NCBI GenBank assembly: GCA_965651265.1 | Contig: CBFGRV010000025.1 | Coordinates: 1 to 46,815, forward strand | From: CBFGRV01 sp965651265 | GTDB lineage: Bacteria; Bacteroidota; Rhodothermia; Rhodothermales; VXPQ01 | Length of the DNA: 46,815 bases | Direction of reading: 5' to 3' | Shown here: piece after piece, positions 25,555 through 32,379 of the stretch | How the letters are laid out: each line of letters starts with the position of its first letter | Position numbering within the stretch: the first letter of the stretch is position 1 | Position numbers and translations under genes: made by a program | The notes under the pieces: model-generated | What the model was told of the DNA's origin: nothing | The model's database searches: none | Seen by the model: the letters and a program-made list of their open reading frames with translations, nothing else

Positions 25555-27072
25555 ATGCAAAAGCCTGGTCATTCGAACGTAGGAGACAGCAGGCTGCGGC
25601 AGGGAGCGAAAGAGAGCGACTCAGAAAGTCTTCTCTATACGATCTTTCACGCTAGCCCGTCGCCGATCAGCATCGCTCGTCTCTCGGACGGCGCACTCAT
25701 CGAGGTCAATGAAGAATGGGGCGCCTTCACCGGATACGCTCCGGCGGAGAGCATCGGCCGGACGCCGGAAGAGCTGGGACTCTGGAAGGCAGGTGGCCGA
25801 TATTCCGATCTTCTTGACGAGCTTGGACACCGAGAGTCCATCCGGGATGAAGAGCTCACGCTCATGAGCCGCGCGCGGGATGAGCTTGCAGTCGTAGTCT
25901 CGATGCAACGCATTACCGTCGACGGCGAGCCGTGCGTGCTCACGGTGATGAACAATATCACGGCCCAGCGCCAGGCACTTCTGGATCTGCAGGAGAGCGA
26001 ACGCCGCTTCCGCGTGGTGGCCGATCTGGCACCCGTCATGATCTGGATGGCGGACGAATCCATGCAGGTGACGTACTACAATGAGATGTGGTTGGACTTT
26101 ACCGGTGCCACGATGGCGGATTCGCTGGGCGATGGGTGGGGGGATTTCATCCACCCCAGTGATCGCCAGATGGTTCTGCGGTCCTCGCGCAGGTCTTTCG
26201 AGCAGCGCGTTCCGTTCAGCGTGGAATACCGCCTTCGCCGGCATGACGGTGTCTACCGATGGGTACTCGATCGGGGCATCCCGCGCTATCGACCAAACGG
26301 AAGTTTTGCCGGCTACGTGGGTTCTGCGCTCGACATCGACGAGCAGAAGAGCACCGAGCGAACGCTGTTGGAGGCGAAGGAGCAAGCCGAGGAGGTGTCG
26401 AAATTGAAGACCTCCTTCCTCACCAACATCACACACGAAATCAGGACGCCGTTGACGGTAATTCTAGGCTTCACGTCGATTCTGCGGCAGGGGGTGAGGC
26501 CCGAGTACCAACGGTTCATCAACTTGATCGAACGAAGTGGGCGCCGACTGTTGCTCATGCTCGATTCGATGCTGGATCTCGCCCAGCTGGAAGCCGGAAC
26601 CCTCGAAATCGAGAACTATCCGCACAATGTCCTCGAGGTCGTGGATGGCGCAGTCGACGCGGTTCGGCCCATCGCGGAGGAGAAAGGACTGGAAGTACGA
26701 CTCATCCTGCCGGGTCAGCGTTGCATCGCCCGGTTCGATCACGCCATCCTGACGAGAATCATCAATAACCTCCTCGACAATGCCATAAAGTTTACCGACG
26801 AAGGATACATCTCCGTCGAGGTGCGGGGGCGCGAGGGTAACGTGGAGATCGTGATCAGCGACACGGGGATCGGCATCGGCGAGGAATCCGTCTCGCACGT
26901 TTTCGATCCTTTCGTCCAGGAGAGTACGGGCCTGGACCGCACGCACCAGGGTAGCGGACTCGGTCTGTCCGTTTCCAAGCGCCTACTCGAGAGAATGAAC
27001 GGCAGCATTGCCCTATCCACGAAAAAAGGGGAAGGCAGCGTCTTCACGATAATCTTACCGGGCGTAAGCTGA
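25555..27072 (+). CDS. PAS-PAS sensor histidine kinase
   Basis: A 505-residue kinase with no predicted membrane helix, so probably cytoplasmic. A first PAS domain (about 25-140: IFHASPSPISIARLSDGALI, GYAPAESIGRTPEEL) is followed by a second PAS/PAC domain (about 150-265: FRVVADLAPVMIWMADESMQ, then HPSDRQMVL and the PAC part YRLRRHDGVYRWVLDRG). HisKA carries the phospho-acceptor His294 in NITHEIRTPLTVILGFTS. The ATPase domain has the N box IINNLLDNAIKFTDEG, G1 DTGIGIGEE, F box VFDPFVQE and G2 GSGLGLSVSKRLLE. No response regulator gene is adjacent, so it is an orphan kinase here; no signal-binding residues can be named. A TerB-like gene follows 83 bases later on the same strand. Confidence 0.93.
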   Translation: MQKPGHSNVGDSRLRQGAKESDSESLLYTIFHASPSPISIARLSDGALIEVNEEWGAFTGYAPAESIGRTPEELGLWKAGGRYSDLLDELGHRESIRDEELTLMSRARDELAVVVSMQRITVDGEPCVLTVMNNITAQRQALLDLQESERRFRVVADLAPVMIWMADESMQVTYYNEMWLDFTGATMADSLGDGWGDFIHPSDRQMVLRSSRRSFEQRVPFSVEYRLRRHDGVYRWVLDRGIPRYRPNGSFAGYVGSALDIDEQKSTERTLLEAKEQAEEVSKLKTSFLTNITHEIRTPLTVILGFTSILRQGVRPEYQRFINLIERSGRRLLLMLDSMLDLAQLEAGTLEIENYPHNVLEVVDGAVDAVRPIAEEKGLEVRLILPGQRCIARFDHAILTRIINNLLDNAIKFTDEGYISVEVRGREGNVEIVISDTGIGIGEESVSHVFDPFVQESTGLDRTHQGSGLGLSVSKRLLERMNGSIALSTKKGEGSVFTIILPGVS

Positions 27073-27155
27073 CCCGGCTTTTTGTTTCGTAACTTGGAGT
27101 GAAGGCGCTTCGTCCTGACAGGAGCGCACACGAACTGTAGATACCGGGACGGTCA

Positions 27156-27959
27156 ATGGCAGCGGAGAGCCAACACGATCACGTCGAGCAGCTGGCACAC
27201 CTGTATATTGCCATGGCTCGGAGCTCGTCGGACTACGTTTCGGACGATGTATTGAATCGCGTTATCGGGATGCTCCAGGCGCGGTGTGCGGGGGCGAGCC
27301 GAGCCGATGCCGCCGCGGCGCTCTCCAAAGCCATGCATGAGGGCCTCTCCGAGATCGATGAATTGAGCCGAACGAAGGCTGTCGCGGAAGAGCTGCATAC
27401 CGTACTGTCCACCGAACAGAAACAGAGCCTGCTCGATGACCTGCGCGAGGTCGCCCAGTTAGACGGCGTGGTGGTGCGGAATGAACAGGGCATGCTGGAT
27501 GCGCTAACCGCCACATGGGAAATCGAAGGAGATGCCCGGTCACCGGATCCTGCCCTGGAATCGTGGGGCGTTCTGCACGATCTGGCCTATATCTTCCTGG
27601 TGCTGGCACATAGCACGGATGATGACCTGAGTGACACCGAGCTGGAGGTCATTTTCAACAAGCTGCGTGAGTGGGAGCCGGGTGTTCCACCAGACGATGT
27701 CGAGCGCATTCTGCAGGATGCGATGCATGTCTATTCGGAGGGACGGGATGATCATCGGTTGGAGGTAGCAATCCGGTCGGTCCGGGAACGGTTGCCCAGG
27801 GAGCAGCGAATGGCGGCATTGAATGACCTCGTGAAGATCGCCAACGCGGATGGCGTTTTTCTGGATGATGAGGAGGACCTGATCAACCACCTGCTCGGGG
27901 AGTGGGACGTAGACCCATACGCGAACTACGAGCCGCACGGCAACAAGTCAACGGACTGA
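27156..27959 (+). CDS. Tandem TerB-like helical repeat protein
   Basis: A 267-residue acidic, all-helical protein made of two similar halves. Half one runs about 12-125 (from LAHLYIAMARSSSDYVSDDV to LDGVVVRNEQGMLDALTATW). Half two runs about 140-255 (from LAYIFLVLAHSTDDDLSDTE to ADGVFLDDEEDLINHLLGEW). Each half has the TerB-style pattern of an N-terminal helix with a D-rich loop and a final (A)DGxxxxxE turn. TerB-like domains are found in tellurite-resistance and other stress-associated proteins and bind metal in TerB itself; the role here is unknown. It has no signal peptide. It follows the PAS kinase on the same strand and ends at an inverted repeat that probably serves as terminator. Confidence 0.7.
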   Translation: MAAESQHDHVEQLAHLYIAMARSSSDYVSDDVLNRVIGMLQARCAGASRADAAAALSKAMHEGLSEIDELSRTKAVAEELHTVLSTEQKQSLLDDLREVAQLDGVVVRNEQGMLDALTATWEIEGDARSPDPALESWGVLHDLAYIFLVLAHSTDDDLSDTELEVIFNKLREWEPGVPPDDVERILQDAMHVYSEGRDDHRLEVAIRSVRERLPREQRMAALNDLVKIANADGVFLDDEEDLINHLLGEWDVDPYANYEPHGNKSTD

Positions 27960-28011
27960 CCGACGCCCGCGGGCGTTGGATGGAGAACAGGCCGGCTACG
28001 GCCGACAAAAA

Positions 28012-28041
28012 AAGCGGGACCGCTACATGGCGATCCCGCTT
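28012..28041. terminator. Bidirectional terminator between the TerB-like gene and groL
   Basis: Inverted repeat of 12-base arms, 28012-28023 and 28030-28041, loop of six, with one G-T pair in an otherwise matching stem (AAGCGGGA and partner). An A-run precedes it (28006-28013) and a T-rich stretch follows (28040-28050), so it can act in both directions for the convergent transcripts. Confidence 0.75.
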
Positions 28042-28066
28042 CTTTCGTTTGAAACGTGAGGCAGGC

Positions 28067-29707
28067 TTAGAATCCCATTCCGCCTCCCATTCCAGGTCCG
28101 GCGCCGGCCGGCATGCCGTCTTCATCGTCGGCTGTCGGCTTATCGGCCACGACCGTTTCCGTCGTCAGCAGCAGGCTGGCCACGGAGGTGGCGTTCTCTA
28201 GAGCCGTGCGGGTCACCTTCGTCGGATCGATGACGCCCTCCTCGAAGAGATTGCCAAACTGCTCCGACTGGGCATTAAAGCCGTAGTCACCTGTGTCTTC
28301 CTTGACCTTCTGGACCACGATCGATCCCTCGAGGCCGGCATTGCTAACGATCTGACGCAGGGGCTCCTCGAGCGCGCGCTGGATGATCGAGACACCGATC
28401 TTCTGATCTTCGTTATCGACCTCGAGGTTGTCGAGCACAGAGAGCGCGCGGATGTAGGCAACGCCGCCGCCGGGCACGATGCCCTCTTCGACGGCCGCGC
28501 GCGTGGCGTGCAGCGCATCCTCCACGCGGGCTTTCTTCTCTTTCATCTCCGGCTCCGTCGCGGCCCCGATCTTCAGCACGGCCACGCCGCCGGAGAGCTT
28601 CGCCAGCCGCTCCTGCAACTTCTCGCGGTCGTAGTCGCTGGTAGTCGATTCGATCTGCTGCCGGATCTGGTTGGCGCGCGCCTTGATGTCGTCGGGCGAG
28701 CCCGCGCCATCCACCACCGTGGTGTTGTCCTTGTTGATCACGATGCGCTTGGCACGGCCGAGTGAGTCCATCGTGGCGTTCTCGAGCCGATAGCCTTTCT
28801 CCTCGGAGATGACCGTGCCTCCGGTGAGGATGGCGATGTCCTCGAGCATGGCCTTGCGACGATCACCGAAACCCGGAGCCTTCACGGCGGCGACCTTCAG
28901 CGTGCCGCGCAACTTGTTGACTACGAGCGTTGCCAGCGCCTCGCCCTCGACGTCCTCGGCGATGACGAGCAGCGGCCGGCCCGTCTGAGCGACCTTCTCC
29001 AGGACGGGGAGAAGATCCTTCATGCTGCTGATCTTCTTGTCATGGATCAGGAGATAGGCATCTTCGAGGATGGCCTCCATGTTGTCCGGATCCGTGACGA
29101 AGTAGGGGGAGAGATAACCGCGGTCGAACTGCATACCCTCGACCACGTCGAGGTACGTTTCCGTGCCCTTGGCTTCCTCGACGGTGATCACGCCGTCCTT
29201 TCCGACTTTCTCGAACGCATCTGCGATGAGCTCGCCGATCGTCGTGTCTGAGTTGGCCGAGATCGACGCAACCTGTGAGATCTCGTTCTTACCCGAAATC
29301 TCCCGGCTTTGCGTGCGGAGGTTCTCGACGACGGCAGCCGTGGCCTTGTCGATGCCTCGCTTGAGATCCATCGGGTTGGCGCCCGCGGTCACGCTCTTAA
29401 GACCGGCATGGATGATCGATTGCGCGAGCACCGTGGCGGTGGTGGTGCCGTCTCCCGCGACGTCGCTGGTCTTCGAAGCAACCTCCTTGACCATCTGGGC
29501 GCCGACGTTCTCGAGCTTGTCTTCGAGCTCGATCTCCTTCGCCACGGTCACGCCGTCCTTGGTGACGGTTGGGGCGCCGAATTTCTTCTCGACGATCACG
29601 TTGCGGCCTTTCGGGCCCAGTGTCACCTTGACGGCGTTGGCCAGCTTATCGACCCCCCGCTTCAGTGCGGCGCGTGCATCAGTGTCAAATACAATCTGTT
29701 TTGCCAT
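28067..29707 (-). CDS. groL: Chaperonin GroEL
   Basis: A 546-residue 60-kDa chaperonin starting at ATG 29705-29707; a longer frame to 29749 is not in line with the family. Hallmarks are MAKQIVFDTDARAALKRGVD, the ATP-site VTLGPKGRNVIVEKK, DVAGDGTTTATVLAQS, KAPGFGDRRKAMLEDIAILT, AAVEEGIVPGGGVAYIRA and the Gly/Met-rich tail ending MGGGMGF. It folds proteins in the cytoplasm with GroES, whose gene lies just upstream on the same strand. The pair sits behind a CIRCE element, so heat-shock control by HrcA is likely. Confidence 0.98.
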   Translation of the reverse strand: MAKQIVFDTDARAALKRGVDKLANAVKVTLGPKGRNVIVEKKFGAPTVTKDGVTVAKEIELEDKLENVGAQMVKEVASKTSDVAGDGTTTATVLAQSIIHAGLKSVTAGANPMDLKRGIDKATAAVVENLRTQSREISGKNEISQVASISANSDTTIGELIADAFEKVGKDGVITVEEAKGTETYLDVVEGMQFDRGYLSPYFVTDPDNMEAILEDAYLLIHDKKISSMKDLLPVLEKVAQTGRPLLVIAEDVEGEALATLVVNKLRGTLKVAAVKAPGFGDRRKAMLEDIAILTGGTVISEEKGYRLENATMDSLGRAKRIVINKDNTTVVDGAGSPDDIKARANQIRQQIESTTSDYDREKLQERLAKLSGGVAVLKIGAATEPEMKEKKARVEDALHATRAAVEEGIVPGGGVAYIRALSVLDNLEVDNEDQKIGVSIIQRALEEPLRQIVSNAGLEGSIVVQKVKEDTGDYGFNAQSEQFGNLFEEGVIDPTKVTRTALENATSVASLLLTTETVVADKPTADDEDGMPAGAGPGMGGGMGF

Positions 29708-29804
29708 CAGTCTGGATAATTTGAGATAGGGTAGTGAGGCGCGCGACATCCGGCGCGCTCAAAGCGAAAACGGCATCGGGGCTCCGATGCCGCGCTATTA
29801 CATT

Positions 29805-30095
29805 TTAGTCTTCGATGATTCCCAGAATGTCGCTTTCACGCATGATGAGAAGATCCTCACCGTCTATGGTGATTTCGGTACCGGCATACTTGCCGTAGAG
29901 CACCGTATCTCCCTCACCGACACTCATATCGATCTTCTTCCCGTCCTCCACACGTCCCGGGCCGACCGATACGATGGTGCCACGCTGGGGCTTCTCCTTC
30001 GCGGTATCGGGAATGTAGAGTCCGCTCTGGGTCTTGTCGTCTGCTTCCACCGGGCGAACGACGACGCGATCGCCCAGGGGCTTGATGGATGCCAT
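29805..30095 (-). CDS. groES: Co-chaperonin GroES
   Basis: A 96-residue GroES lid subunit starting at ATG 30093-30095, with AGGAGG-type site CCTCC (plus strand) at 30106-30110, ten bases upstream. Hallmarks are IKPLGDRVVVRPVEADDKT, the mobile-loop region SGLYIPDTAKEKPQRGTIV, VGEGDTVLYGKYAGTEI and EDLLIMRESDILGII. It closes the GroEL cage. First gene of the groES-groL operon. Confidence 0.98.
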   Translation of the reverse strand: MASIKPLGDRVVVRPVEADDKTQSGLYIPDTAKEKPQRGTIVSVGPGRVEDGKKIDMSVGEGDTVLYGKYAGTEITIDGEDLLIMRESDILGIIED

Positions 30096-30195
30096 GATGA
30101 CGTTTCCTCCTTTCGTTTCTCGATCTAGACTACTGTTTTTGCATTGCCCGGCACTTCCGTCAACGGAGTGGCGCGCAATCTCCTTCTTTCGATCT

Positions 30196-30222
30196 TTAGC
30201 ACTCTCAGAGATGGAGTGCCAG
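30196..30222 (-). promoter_or_regulatory. CIRCE operator for the HrcA heat-shock repressor
   Basis: TTAGCACTC (30196-30204), nine bases, then GAGTGCCAG (30214-30222), compared with the CIRCE consensus TTAGCACTC-N9-GAGTGCTAA. One arm is perfect; the other differs at two of nine positions. It lies 101 bases upstream of the groES ATG in the leader region, as is common for this operator. It also faces the divergent DUF2085 gene, 121 bases away. No hrcA gene is in the window. Confidence 0.85.
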
Positions 30223-30342
30223 CGCTGTCTACATGGATGACGGAGTGCAGTTCCACCTGGCCCTTTCTCGCGGGAGCGGGACGCAACGATTGGAAGGCTA
30301 ACGGCGTACGTAGTTTCTTGCTGATGCAGTCTTCGCTGCAAA

Positions 30343-30873
30343 TTGAATGGCACTGTGACGGCTCTGCCTCCACCCGAAACTCCGAACCATCTCCGCGTCC
30401 ACGACTGGACGGGATCGGGTGCCGCGCTTTTTCTGGGTTGCGGTCTTCTGCTTGCCGTGGTGTCACCGCCCTTTGTCGGGGAGCACGCGCGGCAGTTCAT
30501 CATGGCGGTGTTTTCGACGGTGTGCCATCAGCTTCCAGACCGCTCACCGGCCATCGACGGGGTCCAGCTGGCGGTCTGTCACCGATGTCTAGGCGTCTAC
30601 GCAGCCATCGCCGCGGCGCCATTCGCATTTCTTTTGCTTCGACGCTGGGACGCGTTCATCCAACGGAATGCGCGCTGGTTCATCCTGGCCGGAGTCGTCA
30701 TTCCCGGCATTGACTGGCTGGGGGGTGTTGTAGGGATGTGGACCAATACGGCTGCCAGTCGCGTTGCGACGGGTGCCGCCTTCGGACTGACCGCCGGTTA
30801 CTTTCTCTGCAGGGCCTTGACCGAACTTTTTCGAGGGAGGAGCCTGAGAAGTAAGGTGCTCGAGAGCCTCTGA
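30343..30873 (+). CDS. DUF2085 family membrane protein
   Basis: A 176-residue protein with four or so hydrophobic helices. The family signature is present: CHQLPDRSPAIDGVQLAVCHRCLGVYAA, here seen as VCHQLPDRS followed by AVCHRCLGVY. The Cys and His residues could bind metal. After it come helices such as WFILAGVVIPGIDWLGGVVG and the region NTAASRVATGAAFGLTAGYF. Function is unknown for the whole family. TTG 30343 opens the frame; GTG 30355 is an alternative, and neither has a clear ribosome site. It is transcribed away from groES, with the CIRCE element in between. Confidence 0.8.
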   Translation: MNGTVTALPPPETPNHLRVHDWTGSGAALFLGCGLLLAVVSPPFVGEHARQFIMAVFSTVCHQLPDRSPAIDGVQLAVCHRCLGVYAAIAAAPFAFLLLRRWDAFIQRNARWFILAGVVIPGIDWLGGVVGMWTNTAASRVATGAAFGLTAGYFLCRALTELFRGRSLRSKVLESL

Positions 30874-31052
30874 AGGTTTTTTTTCGGCCGATGTCTCCCT
30901 ATCTTCGTCGCGCCGCCTGTTCAGGGATCCGACGTGCGATTTCCCGCAAGTGGCCCTCTACGGTCGGGCGCTCGGTGTAGGCGAGTCTGCGGCATCGGAT
31001 TCCTGCACGGCGTGCGACACGGCAGCAATCAAGGCTAATCACGAGCTCACGC

Positions 31053-31532
31053 ATGCCCGAAAAAGGACAATCTATACTCCTCGGAGGAGCGGCCGTCGGT
31101 ATTGCAGCCGCAATCGTAAATCTCATCCCCACAGTTGGAGGCTGCATCTCGTGCCTGCTCTATATCGCGGCGGGCATCGTGGCCGTCTGGCACTACACGG
31201 ATCGCCATCAGCTGACGATCACCGGTGGGCAGGGGGCCGGGATCGGGGCATTGGCCGGCATCGTCGCCGGGGTTGCGGCCGGAGTTCTGGGCTATGTCTT
31301 TCAACTCATTGGCATCGCACCCGACTGGCGTACGGCCATGGAGCAAGGGTTCGATCAGAGCGGGATGGATCCCGCGCAGATGGAGCAGATGCTCGAATGG
31401 ATGTCATCGCCGCTGTTCATGATCGGAATCATCCTGGTGTCCTTGATTGTGGCGGCGATCCTCGGAGCCATCGGAGGGGCGATCGGGTCGTCTTTGTTCA
31501 AGCGCGGAACGGGAGGCGTGGAATCGATCTGA
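31053..31532 (+). CDS. Predicted four-helix membrane protein of unknown function
   Basis: A 159-residue membrane protein, family not recognised. Gly/Ala-rich helices are at about 8-30 (LLGGAAVGIAAAIVNLIP), 31-48 (GCISCLLYIAAGIVAVW), 58-88 (GIGALAGIVAGVAAGVLGYV) and 118-150 (MIGIILVSLIVAAILGAIGG). A hydrophilic section between helices three and four is Met/Gln-rich (MEQGFDQSGMDPAQMEQMLE). The layout resembles small DUF4199/DUF5518-type proteins of the phylum, which have no known function. It starts at ATG 31053 without a strong ribosome site and follows the DUF2085 gene after 180 bases. Confidence 0.6.
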   Translation: MPEKGQSILLGGAAVGIAAAIVNLIPTVGGCISCLLYIAAGIVAVWHYTDRHQLTITGGQGAGIGALAGIVAGVAAGVLGYVFQLIGIAPDWRTAMEQGFDQSGMDPAQMEQMLEWMSSPLFMIGIILVSLIVAAILGAIGGAIGSSLFKRGTGGVESI

Positions 31533-31603
31533 CGCGCTGGGAGGTCCGCGGGGGAGGAGTGCGCACGGACAAGCAGAATCGCTAGTGCGCGTGTCGCTTG
31601 ACG

Positions 31604-32326
31604 CTATCGGATGCCGCGCCGCATGGAGAGAGGGCGATCGAGGATCTCCTTCAGGATGAAGGCCTCGCGCAGACCGTCGGGACTCTGGAGGCGATTCCAT
31701 AACTCCGAGCCTCGACCCGTGGTGGGGGCGTCCTGTCGGGCATCGCGTCGACGGATTCTGGCGTGAGCGTGCTGCCCAACGCGCTCGAAGCTTTCCTCTT
31801 CGGTAAAGCTTGCCTCCAGCGGATGGGAATCCAGGGCTTCCACCTCAAGGGTGTGTCTGGTACGCCGAGCACGCTCGCGCCGCGAGACTGCCTGAGCTCG
31901 ATCCAGCAACTCCCTCTGGCGCTCGAGTTCTTCCTGGTCTCGACTTCCACGCGCCGCTCGTTCCCATTGATCTCGGCGAGTCCTCTCGGAATCAGTAGAA
32001 CCCGTCGGTGATGCCGTTCGCGGCGTCGGTCGCCGTGCCGGAGCCGGTACTCCGGGCTCCATATCGGGACGGCCCGCGACGTCTTTCGGTACCCTCGTCT
32101 CGGGTTGCGCCGGCTTCTCCTGTGGGTACCCTAGTGCCCGCCTGATCTCACTGAGCGCCTCCTCAAGCTCGAGCTGAGGCGACTTCATCCCCGGCGCAGT
32201 GCGACCATGATCGGAACGATCGGGCGTCGATCGAGTTGGCTTCTGCGTCTTCTTGCGGCCGCCGAGTACCCTGGAAAAGAGATAGAACAGCGCAACGGCT
32301 ATCCAAAAAAGTACTTCTACGTCCAT
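31604..32326 (-). CDS. Membrane-anchored charged protein with a conserved C-terminal tail
   Basis: A 240-residue protein from ATG 32324-32326; a longer frame to 32455 would overlap the protease gene. An N-terminal helix (MDVEVLFWIAVALFYLFSRV) is followed by a basic KK/R stretch and about 130 residues of Pro/Arg/Glu-rich, probably disordered and partly coiled-coil sequence (RDQEELERQRELLDRAQAV). The last residues, LREAFILKEILDRPLSMR, look like the short A(F/I)I(L)xEIL(N/D)RP tail seen on other small proteins of the phylum. The function is unknown. It starts 53 bases after the protease stop on the same strand. The overall layout suggests an anchor with a protein-binding tail. Confidence 0.6.
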   Translation of the reverse strand: MDVEVLFWIAVALFYLFSRVLGGRKKTQKPTRSTPDRSDHGRTAPGMKSPQLELEEALSEIRRALGYPQEKPAQPETRVPKDVAGRPDMEPGVPAPARRPTPRTASPTGSTDSERTRRDQWERAARGSRDQEELERQRELLDRAQAVSRRERARRTRHTLEVEALDSHPLEASFTEEESFERVGQHAHARIRRRDARQDAPTTGRGSELWNRLQSPDGLREAFILKEILDRPLSMRRGIR

Positions 32327-32379
32327 GTTATCGGGTAAGCCGGCGAATGGAGAAGGACGGCGGATTCTCGGGACTGCGA

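Noticed and set aside
27963..27976. 14-base palindrome ACGCCCGCGGGCGT after the TerB-like gene
   Set aside because: A GC-rich palindrome just past a stop codon with no spacer for a loop; the real terminator is 40 bases further on.
30860..30890. T-run (eight T residues) after the DUF2085 gene as a terminator
   Set aside because: No stem longer than three pairs precedes it, so an intrinsic terminator is not supported.
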